The notes under the pieces: model-generated
The model's input: only the letters and a program-made list of their open reading frames with translations
Database searches by the model: none
What the model was told of the DNA's origin: nothing
Assembly (NCBI GenBank): GCA_038326725.1
Contig: JBBQKI010000047.1
Location: 1 to 13,264, forward strand
Reading direction: 5' to 3'
DNA: 13,264 nucleotides
DNA from: JBBQKI01 sp038326725
GTDB lineage: Bacteria; Bacteroidota; Bacteroidia; Flavobacteriales; Flavobacteriaceae
Shown here: positions 1 to 7,014 of the stretch, in pieces
Layout: the number at the start of each line of letters is the position of its first letter
How positions within the stretch are numbered: the stretch's first letter is position 1
Translations under genes and position numbers: made by a program

Positions 1-92
1 ACGATATTGCTTTCGGGAAGTGAAAAAATAACGAAAGGCAAGCTTTTCAAGTGATGCTCCGCAATTTTACTTAAAAAATCATCATATTTCAT
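1..92 (-). CDS. menF: Probable isochorismate synthase, N-terminus only (runs off the window)
   Basis: The reading frame starts with ATG at 92 and stays open to the window edge, giving about 30 residues that begin MKYDDFLSKIAEHHLKSLPF. Its ATG overlaps the TGA of the upstream thioesterase gene (ATGA, 4-base overlap), so the two are translationally coupled in one operon. A short helix followed by a LPFV-type strand is how flavobacterial isochorismate synthases (chorismate-binding family, first step of menaquinone synthesis) usually begin, and in this group that gene commonly follows a PaaI-type thioesterase. The catalytic chorismate-binding part lies outside the window. That this is a gene is well supported. 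The product name is an inference from 30 residues and from context. Confidence 0.6.
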   Translation of the reverse strand, partial: MKYDDFLSKIAEHHLKSLPFVIFSLPESNI

Positions 93-517
93 TGGGGATT
101 TCTAGGTAAGGTTAGGGTTGTTAATTTTATCATCGAAACAAGCTGGTTGGTTTCATTTGTTATTTTTATTTGCCATAATTGCATGGTGCGACCTTTGTGC
201 AAAAGTGTTGCGGTAGCATACACAAAACCATCGGTAACGCTCTTTACGTGGTTTGCCGAGATTTCGATCCCACGAACCACAACGTTTTTAGAATTCAAAA
301 AAATAAAAGCCCCGGCACTGCCCACGCTTTCGGCCAATGCTACCGAGGCGCCTCCATGCAAAACACCGTCCGGTTGATGCACTTTTTTGGTTACAGGCAT
401 TTTTGCCGTAAGGGAATTTTCGTTGAAATCTATGAATTCAATTTCCAAAGTCTCCATCAAAGTATTTTTACACATGGCATTACAGGCGGAAAGGACTTCT
501 TCTTTAGAAAGTTTCAT
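89..517 (-). CDS. menI: Hotdog-fold thioesterase, probable 1,4-dihydroxy-2-naphthoyl-CoA hydrolase
   Basis: This 142-residue protein is a single PaaI/YdiI-type hotdog domain. The core motif at 47-69 runs HQPDGVLHGGASVALAES and then VGSAG, and closely matches E. coli MenI (YdiI), including Gln48, His54, Gly55 and the catalytic Glu63 at the same positions. MenI-type enzymes release 1,4-dihydroxy-2-naphthoate from its CoA ester in menaquinone synthesis, in the cytoplasm as a tetramer. The ATGA overlap with the probable isochorismate synthase gene supports a menaquinone role over a general or phenylacetyl-CoA thioesterase role. The start at 517 gives a full-length domain. The gene is divergent from the esterase at 561. 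Family assignment is very secure. The exact substrate is inferred from motif and context. Confidence 0.88.
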   Translation of the reverse strand: MKLSKEEVLSACNAMCKNTLMETLEIEFIDFNENSLTAKMPVTKKVHQPDGVLHGGASVALAESVGSAGAFIFLNSKNVVVRGIEISANHVKSVTDGFVYATATLLHKGRTMQLWQIKITNETNQLVSMIKLTTLTLPRNPQ

Positions 518-535
518 CGTAATGGTTTACATTTA

Positions 536-543
536 CAAACATA
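536..543 (-). promoter_or_regulatory. Candidate -7 box of the menI promoter
   Basis: On the minus strand this octamer reads TATGTTTG, an exact match to the Bacteroidota -7 consensus TAnnTTTG, 18 bases upstream of the menI ATG. I find no TTG at the expected 17-23 base distance upstream, so the -33 part is not confirmed. It sits in the short divergent gap between menI and the esterase. Confidence 0.4.
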
Positions 544-560
544 CAAAATGGACAACAATC

Positions 561-1217
561 ATGGCCCTGGAAAAGCAGGTTTCTTATACGGCGACTAATA
601 CGTATTCAACGCTGAATATTTATTCGGAAAAAACAGTGAATGTGTGGTTCATTTTTCATGGAATGGGATATTTGAGCCGGTATTTTATCAATTATTTTTC
701 CCATTTAAACCCGGAGGAAAATTTTATAATCGCACCCCAAGCCCCTTCCAAATATTATCAAGGGAAAGATTTTAAGCATGTGGGTGCGTCTTGGCTTACT
801 CGTGAAAACACGGTTTTAGAAACCAAAAATATACTGGAATATGTTGATAGGGTTTTTGAAACGGAAGCCCCGAAACCCCTTCCACGTTTTATTGTTTTAG
901 GGTATTCGCAGGGGGTTTCCATTGCGCTGCGCTGGTTGGCACTTAAAAAAATTAACTGTAATGAAATTGTCCTACATTCCGGAGGTATTCCCAAGGAATT
1001 GGTTGAAGAAGATTTCCGGTTTCTAAATGACACTGCAAAAGTTACTTACATTTATGGAAATCAAGATGCCTTTATCACTGAAGCAAAAAAAACAGAGGAA
1101 AATTTAAAAGGGTCTGCACTTTTCGGAAACCGCCTAAACATAAAGGTTTTCGATGGAAAACATGAAGTTGACAAAGCATTTATTTCAGAATTGGCTAAAT
1201 CAGGAAATAAAAACTAG
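561..1217 (+). CDS. Alpha/beta-hydrolase, small carboxylesterase
   Basis: A 218-residue alpha/beta-hydrolase resembling the phospholipase/carboxylesterase (YpfH-like) group. Visible parts are the oxyanion-hole strand FIFHGMG (His33), the nucleophile elbow LGYSQG with Ser116, the acid Asp169 in YGNQDAF, and the base His201 in DGKHEVD, a complete Ser-Asp-His triad in the right order. There is no signal peptide, so it should act in the cytoplasm on small ester substrates. The real substrate is unknown. The frame is open from 387, but upstream Met codons lie inside menI on the other strand. The ATG at 561 begins directly before the first strand (MALEKQVSYTATNTYSTLN) as in family members; the ATG at 522 is a less likely alternative. 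It is followed by an LRR gene that appears to have its own promoter. Confidence 0.85.
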   Translation: MALEKQVSYTATNTYSTLNIYSEKTVNVWFIFHGMGYLSRYFINYFSHLNPEENFIIAPQAPSKYYQGKDFKHVGASWLTRENTVLETKNILEYVDRVFETEAPKPLPRFIVLGYSQGVSIALRWLALKKINCNEIVLHSGGIPKELVEEDFRFLNDTAKVTYIYGNQDAFITEAKKTEENLKGSALFGNRLNIKVFDGKHEVDKAFISELAKSGNKN

Positions 1218-1235
1218 TGCATTTCGTCGAATATT

Positions 1236-1263
1236 TTTGCATTTAAACTTAATTGTACCTTTC
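1236..1263 (+). promoter_or_regulatory. Candidate promoter of the LRR protein gene
   Basis: TTTG at 1236-1239 and TACCTTTC at 1256-1263 (7 of 8 matches to TAnnTTTG) are 16 bases apart, one short of the usual Bacteroidota spacing of 17-23. The start codon lies 38 bases downstream of the -7 box. A second exact octamer, TATTTTTG at 1232-1239, has no TTG at a suitable distance. Confidence 0.35.
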
Positions 1264-1300
1264 TTTGATCTATTGATAATAAATATCATCGCCCCCAATC

Positions 1301-2011
1301 ATGAGAAAAGCAATACTAACCATCGTCTTCGCCTTTGTTGCAACCGCAGCATTTTCAGAAATAGCCCAAAGGGAAAAACAAGTCCTTATAGATTTTTATA
1401 ACGCTACCAACGGCGCCCAATGGTACACGACTTGGAATTTAAACTCACCCGTGGATACATGGGAAGGTATTACTTTGGAAAACAACAGTGTTACAGGGAT
1501 TAGCATGTTGTTCAATAATATTAATGGCCAACTGCCCTCTTCATTGGGCGAACTTGAGAATCTAAAAGTATTGGAACTTTCTTTCAACAATATTTCAGGA
1601 AACTTGCCCGAATCATTGGGAAACCTTAAAAATCTTGAAATTTTAGCTTTCAATGGCAACAACCTTTCCGGAACAGTTCCTGCAAGCCTGGGAAACTTGA
1701 AAAATCTAAAACAACTTCATTTAAGCAGTAATCAATTAAATGGAACACTTCCCGAATCATTGGGTGATTTGGAAAATATTGAAGTTTTTAATGTTTTTGA
1801 AAATAACCTATCCGGTAATTTACCTTCGGGCTTGGCGAAATGCAGGCAACTAAAAGAATTGATTATTGCCGAAAACAACTTTAAAAATGCGGGTGAATTC
1901 TCCGTGATCTTACTTTCAAATTCCGGTGTCTCATTAAACCTGAACGAAACTACCCCACAACCTATGATCAAGAAATCGGTCATAGCTGTTCAGCAAACTA
2001 TTCAAGAATAA
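1301..2011 (+). CDS. Secreted leucine-rich-repeat protein
   Basis: A 236-residue protein with an N-terminal signal peptide (MRKAILTIVFAFVATAAFS, likely cleaved near residue 19). A cap of about 25-60 follows (VLIDFYNATNG, then Trp-rich WYTTWN and TWEGI) resembling the N-terminal cap of plant-type LRR proteins. About five and a half 24-residue repeats of the plant-like consensus LxxLxLxxNxLxGxLPxxLG cover residues 64-200. The C-terminal 36 residues are not repetitive and contain no sorting domain that I recognise. Such short exported LRR proteins are usually binding scaffolds; the ligand is not predictable. The gene lies 83 bases downstream of the esterase and ends at a strong terminator, so it is the last gene of its transcript. 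Secretion and fold are well supported, function is unknown. Confidence 0.85.
   Translation: MRKAILTIVFAFVATAAFSEIAQREKQVLIDFYNATNGAQWYTTWNLNSPVDTWEGITLENNSVTGISMLFNNINGQLPSSLGELENLKVLELSFNNISGNLPESLGNLKNLEILAFNGNNLSGTVPASLGNLKNLKQLHLSSNQLNGTLPESLGDLENIEVFNVFENNLSGNLPSGLAKCRQLKELIIAENNFKNAGEFSVILLSNSGVSLNLNETTPQPMIKKSVIAVQQTIQE
1556..1843 (+). repeat. Four in-frame 72-bp LRR-coding repeats
   Basis: Four consecutive 72-base units encode residues 86-181 of the LRR protein, each with the pattern NLxxLxLxxNNLSGxLPxSLGxL. The units are clearly related at protein level but have diverged at DNA level, so recent slippage is not indicated. A partial unit precedes them and a degenerate one follows. Confidence 0.75.
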
Positions 2012-2045
2012 ACACCAACCATTAATTCTCCTCACTTTTTTTACC

Positions 2046-2077
2046 AAGAGCGGTTCAAATTTGAACCGCTTTTTTTT
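2046..2077 (+). terminator. Intrinsic terminator of the LRR gene
   Basis: A perfect 22-base palindrome (2049-2070; arms AGCGGTTCAAA and TTTGAACCGCT), extended by further A-T and G-T pairs at its base, runs directly into eight T residues (2070-2077). It lies about 35 bases after the LRR stop codon. Confidence 0.9.
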
Positions 2078-2213
2078 AACAAATTGAAGTATGCATTTTG
2101 TCGGAAATTTGTATGTTTTTTTTCGAATGCTTTTAAATATGGTTTAATCCCCAACTTCATTTTCATAATTATCAAGACAGCTTAATATTTGGTTAAAAAA
2201 GAGCTTTTTGATG

Positions 2214-2242
2214 AAGGCGGCCTTAGCGGGCCGCTTTTTTTT
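2214..2242 (+). terminator. Second plus-strand intrinsic terminator with no gene before it
   Basis: The stem GCGGCC (2217-2222) pairs with GGCCGC (2229-2234) around a six-base loop, extended by three weaker pairs, and is followed by eight T residues (2235-2242). It is 140 bases beyond the LRR terminator, and no open reading frame ends before it. Confidence 0.8.
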
Positions 2243-2307
2243 CAGTTATTTATTTTGAGGAAAAATAATTTACACCTTCATATAAATATGTATTAAAGAA
2301 ATTAAAC

Positions 2308-2336
2308 AAAAAAAACCGCAACCTAAATGGGTTGCG
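2308..2336 (-). terminator. Intrinsic terminator of dnaK
   Basis: On the minus strand CGCAACC and GGTTGCG form a seven-pair stem (2317-2323 with 2330-2336) with a six-base loop, followed by G and eight T residues (the A run at 2308-2315). It sits 28 bases after the dnaK stop codon. Confidence 0.88.
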
Positions 2337-2363
2337 ATTTTGCATTAAGCTATTATAATAAAC

Positions 2364-4277
2364 TTATTTCACCTCTTCGAAGTCTACGTCTTCCACATCA
2401 TTGTTTTCAGCATCTTTGTTCTTGCCGCCCTTAGCCCCGGCATCTTGCCCCGGTGTACCATTTTGTTGTGGTTCGGCTTGTGCTTTGTACATTTCTTCTG
2501 AAGCAACTTTCCATGCTTCGTTAATTTTGTCCAACGCTGGTTGAATAGTTTCCACCTCTTTGCTTTCGTAGGCTTTCTTCAATTCTTCCAAAGCTTCTTC
2601 AATAGGTTTTTTCTTATCATCGGATAGTTTATCACCGAATTCCTTGAGTTGTTTTTCGGTCTGGAAAATCATGGCATCGGCTTCGTTCAATTTGTCCACT
2701 TTTTCTTTAGTGGCTTTATCGGCATCGGCATTTGCCTCAGCGTCTTGCTTCATTTTCTTGATTTCTTCTTCAGTTAGACCGCTTGAAGCCTCTATGCGAA
2801 TATCCTGAGATTTGTTCGTGGCTTTATCCGTAGCACTTACTTTAATAATACCATTGGCATCAATATCGAAAGTTACCTCAATCTGTGGGGTTCCTCTTTG
2901 AGCAGGTGGAATACCGTCTAAATGGAATCGGCCAATGGTTTTGTTATCGGTCGCCATGGGGCGCTCGCCTTGCAAAACATGAATCTCAACGCTGGGTTGA
3001 TTATCAGCCGCAGTTGAGAAAACCTGCGATTTCTTTGTAGGAATAGTTGTGTTCGCTTCAATAAGCTTAGTCAACACGCCGCCCATTGTTTCGATTCCCA
3101 ACGATAACGGGGTAACATCCAATAAAAGCACATCTTTTACATCGCCGCTTAATACACCCCCTTGAATAGCTGCGCCAACTGCAACCACTTCATCAGGATT
3201 TACTCCTTTATTAGGTTTTTTTCCGAAGAATTTCTCAACCGCTTCCTGCACTGCAGGAATACGGGTGGAACCTCCCACCAAAATAATTTCGTCGATATCG
3301 CTTTTTGAAAGTCCGGCCGCTTTTAGTGCGGTTTCGCAAGGCTTCATTGTCCTTTTTACCAAATCATCAATTAACTGCTCAAACTTTGCTTTGGTCAACG
3401 TTTTCACCAAGTGTTTTGGGCCGCTGGCCGTTGCGGTTACATAAGGTAAATTAATTTCCGTCTGCGCTGCGGAAGACAATTCTATCTTTGCTTTCTCTGC
3501 AGCTTCCTTCAAACGCTGAAGCGCCATTGGGTCTTTCCTAAGGTCCATATCTTCTTCCGCCTTGAATTCATCAGCAAGCCAGTTAATGATTTTTTGATCC
3601 ACATCATCTCCACCCAAATGCGTATCGCCATCCGTTGCCAATACTTCAAAAACACCATCGCCAAGTTCGAGGATGGAAACGTCGTGCGTTCCTCCCCCAA
3701 AATCGAAAACAACTATTTTTTGGTCAATTCCTTTTTTGTCCATTCCATAAGCAAGGGCCGCAGCGGTAGGCTCGTTAATAATCCTTCTCACCTTTAAGCC
3801 TGCAATTTCACCCGCTTCTTTAGTGGCGTGTCGCTGGCTGTCGTTAAAATATGCTGGAACAGTAATTACTGCTTCGGTCACGGTTTGACCTAAATAATCT
3901 TCTGCTGTTTTCTTCATTTTTTGAAGGATCATCGCGCTCAGTTCTTGAGGGGTATACATCCTGCCGTCAATATCCACTCGGGCAGTGTCGTTATCGCCTT
4001 TTACTACTTTGTACGCAGCACGTTCCGCTTCGCTTTTGGATTCGGAATATTTGTTTCCCATAAAGCGTTTTATGGAAGAAATAGTTTTAGTAGGGTTTGT
4101 AACGGCTTGTCTTTTGGCCGGGTCGCCAACTTTGATTTCGCCACCTTCCACAAAAGCAATTACCGACGGGGTAGTTCTTTTGCCTTCAGCATTCGGAATT
4201 ACAGTGGGCTCGCTACCTTCCATAACCGCCACGCAAGAGTTGGTGGTTCCTAAGTCGATTCCAATAATCTTACTCAT
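2364..4277 (-). CDS. dnaK: Molecular chaperone DnaK (Hsp70)
   Basis: Full-length Hsp70 of 637 residues. The nucleotide-binding domain shows the phosphate-1 loop IGIDLGTTNSCVAV (5-18), catalytic Lys70, the connect-1 helix region INEPTAAALAYG (167-178), the phosphate-2 loop FDFGGGTHDVS (191-201) and the adenosine motif LVGGSTRIPAVQEA (332-345). The interdomain linker DVLLLDVTP (381-389) leads to the substrate-binding domain, a charged helical lid, and a C-terminus ending DVEDVDFEEVK, of the acidic EEVD-like type that binds co-chaperones. The protein folds and refolds cytoplasmic proteins with ATP, DnaJ and GrpE; neither partner gene is in the window, so the gene stands alone between its own terminator and a long upstream region. 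The only oddity is His in GGGTH, where most DnaK proteins have Phe; it is a mild change. Confidence 0.98.
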   Translation of the reverse strand: MSKIIGIDLGTTNSCVAVMEGSEPTVIPNAEGKRTTPSVIAFVEGGEIKVGDPAKRQAVTNPTKTISSIKRFMGNKYSESKSEAERAAYKVVKGDNDTARVDIDGRMYTPQELSAMILQKMKKTAEDYLGQTVTEAVITVPAYFNDSQRHATKEAGEIAGLKVRRIINEPTAAALAYGMDKKGIDQKIVVFDFGGGTHDVSILELGDGVFEVLATDGDTHLGGDDVDQKIINWLADEFKAEEDMDLRKDPMALQRLKEAAEKAKIELSSAAQTEINLPYVTATASGPKHLVKTLTKAKFEQLIDDLVKRTMKPCETALKAAGLSKSDIDEIILVGGSTRIPAVQEAVEKFFGKKPNKGVNPDEVVAVGAAIQGGVLSGDVKDVLLLDVTPLSLGIETMGGVLTKLIEANTTIPTKKSQVFSTAADNQPSVEIHVLQGERPMATDNKTIGRFHLDGIPPAQRGTPQIEVTFDIDANGIIKVSATDKATNKSQDIRIEASSGLTEEEIKKMKQDAEANADADKATKEKVDKLNEADAMIFQTEKQLKEFGDKLSDDKKKPIEEALEELKKAYESKEVETIQPALDKINEAWKVASEEMYKAQAEPQQNGTPGQDAGAKGGKNKDAENNDVEDVDFEEVK

Positions 4278-4338
4278 AGCTATATATTTAAATTTTTAGT
4301 AATTAAATTTTTGATTTCGGAAGGTATAAGTCAATGAT

Positions 4339-4370
4339 TATGCCAGCGGAGGGTTTATGACATGATGGCA
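4339..4370 (-). promoter_or_regulatory. Possible regulatory element upstream of dnaK
   Basis: About 65-95 bases before the dnaK ATG there are three related pentamers: TGCCA at 4341-4345, and TGACA and TGGCA at 4358-4362 and 4366-4370. The first and last form an inverted pair 20 bases apart, the last two a direct pair 3 bases apart. No CIRCE element and no good TAnnTTTG box for dnaK are visible in 4278-4512, so this is the most structured candidate for heat-shock control. It is an inference only. Confidence 0.25.
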
Positions 4371-4438
4371 GAAAGGACAAGTATTGCGTGTTGTTCTCTT
4401 AAATTATAATCTGTTCCTTTCCTTTTTAGAAAAATTTC

Positions 4439-4468
4439 TTGCGAATGTACAAATAAGATGTATTTTTA
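4439..4468 (+). promoter_or_regulatory. Candidate promoter of the beta-barrel / PAP2 operon
   Basis: TTG at 4439-4441 is separated by 19 bases from TATTTTTA at 4461-4468, which matches 7 of 8 positions of the Bacteroidota -7 box TAnnTTTG. The spacing is within the usual 17-23 range. The predicted start of transcription, near 4475, leaves a leader of about 40 bases before the TTG start codon. Confidence 0.5.
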
Positions 4469-4512
4469 ACATAAAATTGGCATTTAATAGAACTTGTTAA
4501 TTCCTCTTCAAT

Positions 4513-5442
4513 TTGAAAAAATCTTTATTTAATCTAATCGTGCTAAATTTTCTGATTTTCTTTTCTGCAGCACATGGGCAAACCCCGTCCGATGAATTAA
4601 TGATGCCGGCCAAAGATGCTTGTATATTATTAAATTATGAATTTGGTGGGTTTGAGGAATACTGGGAAGGCTCTACACTTCGGGACAATGAAACTGTGGC
4701 CAAGGTAAACCGCACAACTATACTTCCCATGGTAGCGATTGGTATTTTTGACAAATTAAATCTTTATGTGGGAGTGCCATACATTATAACAGAATCCACA
4801 GACCCAAATGGGGGTAAATATAAAGGCGTTCAGGGATATCAGGATTTGGGGTTGGCCCTAAAATATCAATTTATTAATGAAGAAATTTCATCCGGGGAAT
4901 TCTCTGTATTGGGAACAGTGGGCTTTTCTACCCCAATCACTAATTATTTATCAGACTATATGCCCTACAGTTTGGGCTTTGGTGCACCCGAACTTTCATA
5001 CCGGGGTATTTTTCAATATAAAATGAAGTCCAATATATATTTCCGAACGTCGCTGGCCTATCTATGGAGAGGTTATACAGAAATAGAAAGGGATTATTAT
5101 TACAATAATGGAAGCTATTATTCATCTTTTATGGATGTGCCCAATGCTTGGAACTTTGAGGGCGTAATTGGAGCATGGCTTATGGATAATTCATTAAGGA
5201 TGGAACTTAACTATTGGAGTTTAAAATCTACCAGTGGTGATAATATCCGGGCTTATAACGCCCCCCAGCCCACCAATAAAGTTGAGATGGAACGTGTGGG
5301 GCTTTTCGTGCATTATTTCGTTCCTTCTGTTGAGGGCCTAGGTTTTCTGGCATACCATAACAGGGTTGTAAACGGATTGAACGCACCCAAAATGAACAGC
5401 ACAGGGCTGGGAATCACTTATCAATTTAAATTTATTAAATAA
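4513..5442 (+). CDS. Outer-membrane beta-barrel protein, function unknown (TTG start)
   Basis: A protein of 309 residues with a clear signal peptide: KK at 2-3, a hydrophobic core LFNLIVLNFLIFF and a probable cleavage SAAHG|Q after residue 22. The rest alternates short amphipathic strands rich in Tyr, Phe and Gly (for example LGLALKYQF, MRMELNYWSL-like stretches, VGLFVHYF) and ends GLGITYQFKFIK, the pattern of an outer-membrane beta-barrel with a C-terminal aromatic strand. Similar proteins are often named transporter or MetA-pathway-like barrel proteins, but I cannot assign a substrate. TTG at 4513 is the only start that keeps the signal peptide: a TAA lies in frame at 4498, and the first Met codon (residue 29) is inside the mature protein. 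It is 11 bases upstream of the PAP2 gene, so both are surely co-transcribed. Confidence 0.8.
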   Translation: MKKSLFNLIVLNFLIFFSAAHGQTPSDELMMPAKDACILLNYEFGGFEEYWEGSTLRDNETVAKVNRTTILPMVAIGIFDKLNLYVGVPYIITESTDPNGGKYKGVQGYQDLGLALKYQFINEEISSGEFSVLGTVGFSTPITNYLSDYMPYSLGFGAPELSYRGIFQYKMKSNIYFRTSLAYLWRGYTEIERDYYYNNGSYYSSFMDVPNAWNFEGVIGAWLMDNSLRMELNYWSLKSTSGDNIRAYNAPQPTNKVEMERVGLFVHYFVPSVEGLGFLAYHNRVVNGLNAPKMNSTGLGITYQFKFIK

Positions 5443-5453
5443 AATATAGGATT

Positions 5454-6995
5454 ATGAAACGTCAACTTTCAAATATCGCTCTTATACTTATAGCTACAAT
5501 CTTCTTTACTTCTTGCGAAAAAGACTTGCCCACTTACTTGGAATACGACAGTTATGCTTTTTCCGGAAATGATGAAACCGGCGGAACTTGGAATCCTATC
5601 CTCATTAATTCTGGAGCGGATCTAATAATTGCCGCCCCAAATGCTGTTTCCTCAAGTGAATATCAGGCTGAACTTGCAGATATGAAAGAGGCAATGGGAC
5701 AAATTTCCGACAAACAAAAAAATGCTGTTGCCTATTGGACCAATAACTCGGTAAACAGATGGAACGAAATAGCTTTGGAACTGGCGGCAAAATATAATTT
5801 AATACCCGGCCCTAACCCTGACGGCACTTATACCCTTCCTAATCCGGCCAACCCTGCAGGGCCCCCACCGTTCCCATTTGCCCATCCACCTTATGCCTCC
5901 CGCGCATTCGCATATCTTTCAGTGGCCCAATTTGATGGCTTAATTTCTGCTTGGTATTATAAATACACTTATAATAGGCCGGCTCCTTACCAACAGGATG
6001 AAAGTATAAATTATGCGTATGTACCCAATGACATTCCATCCTATCCTTCCGATGCTGCGGTAGTAGCCACCGTAGCAAAAGAAATATTAACCGCCATGTT
6101 CCCCTTGGAAGCTACATACCTTGAAAACCTTAAAACGGAACATTTGGAAAGCCTTATCTTATCCGGTGGAAATGTGGCGAGTGACGTTACAGCGGGCGAA
6201 AAGATTGGCAGGGATATTTCCGCTCTCGCTCTTGCCCGAGCCGCAACAGATGGAATGAAAAAAGCCCAAGTGCCAAAGCCTGTTTCGGACTCCATTAAAA
6301 ATGCTGCCTACGCCAGGTTTGGCTGGCAATGGGATAATCTTGAAATACCGCCACGGCCCGTTGGTTTGACCCCTCTTTTCGGCAATGTTAAAATGTGGAA
6401 TGTCGCCAATGTAGCAGATACACGGCCCATAATTCCTCCATCCATGGATTCCGCGGAATTACTTATTGATATTGATATTCTTAAAGATTATGCCGCTAAC
6501 GTAACCGAGGAACGCAGACGAATTGCAAATTTTTGGCAAGATGGTCTGGGAACATATACCCCTCCGGGCCATTGGAACAGATTTGCAAAGGAATTTATAG
6601 TAAAATATAGAATGAACCCTCTTCGCGCTGCCCGGACTTTTGCTTATATGAATATGGCCATCATGGATGGGGGAATAAGTTGTTGGGACGCAAAATATTA
6701 TTATCATTACCCTCGGCCAATTCAAAGGATTGAAGGCTTTCAAACAATACTTGGCACTCCCAATTTTCCAAGTTTCACCTCGGGGCATAGTGTCTTTTCG
6801 GCAGCCGGTGCAGAAGTATTGGCTTATATTTTCCCACAAGAAGAAGCATTGGTAAACCAATGGGCGGAAGAGGCTGCCATGTCCAGGGTTTATGGGGGAA
6901 TCCATTGGACTTTTGATGCTACATTGGGCACTAAACAAGGGCGGGATGTAGCGCGATATACAATTGATGTGGCCCGTGCAGATGGAGCTGATTAG
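5454..6995 (+). CDS. Lipoprotein of the PAP2 / vanadium haloperoxidase fold, internally duplicated
   Basis: A 513-residue exported protein. The signal peptide ends in a lipobox-like FFTSC with Cys21 as the lipid site; the next residues, EKD, resemble the acidic/lysine signal that sends Bacteroidota lipoproteins to the outer membrane. The C-terminal half holds the complete active-site signature of PAP2 phosphatases and vanadium haloperoxidases: Lys414-x6-Arg421-Pro, FTSGH (Ser443, Gly444, His445) and SRx5Hx3D with Arg478, His484 and Asp488. The N-terminal half (about 148-265) is a second, degenerate copy that has lost these residues. Members of this fold either remove phosphate from lipid or soluble phosphoesters or, with vanadate, oxidise halides; the motifs alone do not decide which. 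It forms an operon with the outer-membrane barrel, which may pass substrate or product. It converges on umuC with a 19-base gap and no visible terminator. Confidence 0.88.
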   Translation: MKRQLSNIALILIATIFFTSCEKDLPTYLEYDSYAFSGNDETGGTWNPILINSGADLIIAAPNAVSSSEYQAELADMKEAMGQISDKQKNAVAYWTNNSVNRWNEIALELAAKYNLIPGPNPDGTYTLPNPANPAGPPPFPFAHPPYASRAFAYLSVAQFDGLISAWYYKYTYNRPAPYQQDESINYAYVPNDIPSYPSDAAVVATVAKEILTAMFPLEATYLENLKTEHLESLILSGGNVASDVTAGEKIGRDISALALARAATDGMKKAQVPKPVSDSIKNAAYARFGWQWDNLEIPPRPVGLTPLFGNVKMWNVANVADTRPIIPPSMDSAELLIDIDILKDYAANVTEERRRIANFWQDGLGTYTPPGHWNRFAKEFIVKYRMNPLRAARTFAYMNMAIMDGGISCWDAKYYYHYPRPIQRIEGFQTILGTPNFPSFTSGHSVFSAAGAEVLAYIFPQEEALVNQWAEEAAMSRVYGGIHWTFDATLGTKQGRDVARYTIDVARADGAD

Positions 6996-7014
6996 CAAGT
7001 AAAATATTGAAGGT

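Larger units (their letters stand above)
2012..2363. other. 352-base gene-free gap between LRR gene and dnaK
   Basis: The gap holds two plus-strand terminators (2046-2077 and 2214-2242) and one minus-strand terminator (2308-2336), listed separately. Between the first two (2081-2213) I find no credible open reading frame; a short frame from the ATG at 2113 has only seven codons. A TATGTTTT box at 2112-2119 is a weak -7 candidate without a well-spaced TTG. The stretch 2243-2307 is A+T-rich with nothing recognisable. Confidence 0.6.

Noticed and set aside
387..560. Extended N-terminus of the esterase starting at 387
   Set aside because: This part lies inside menI on the opposite strand, is unlike esterase N-termini, and the ATG at 561 sits exactly before the conserved first strand.
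3921..4299. Plus-strand frames of about 104-110 codons opposite dnaK
   Set aside because: They mirror the conserved dnaK codons and have no independent start signals or motifs.
4341..4362. Sigma-54-like TGGCA-N-TTG pattern upstream of dnaK (minus strand CTGGCATAATCATTGAC)
   Set aside because: The required GG-N10-GC arrangement is not met (GA instead of GC), so a sigma-54 promoter is not supported.
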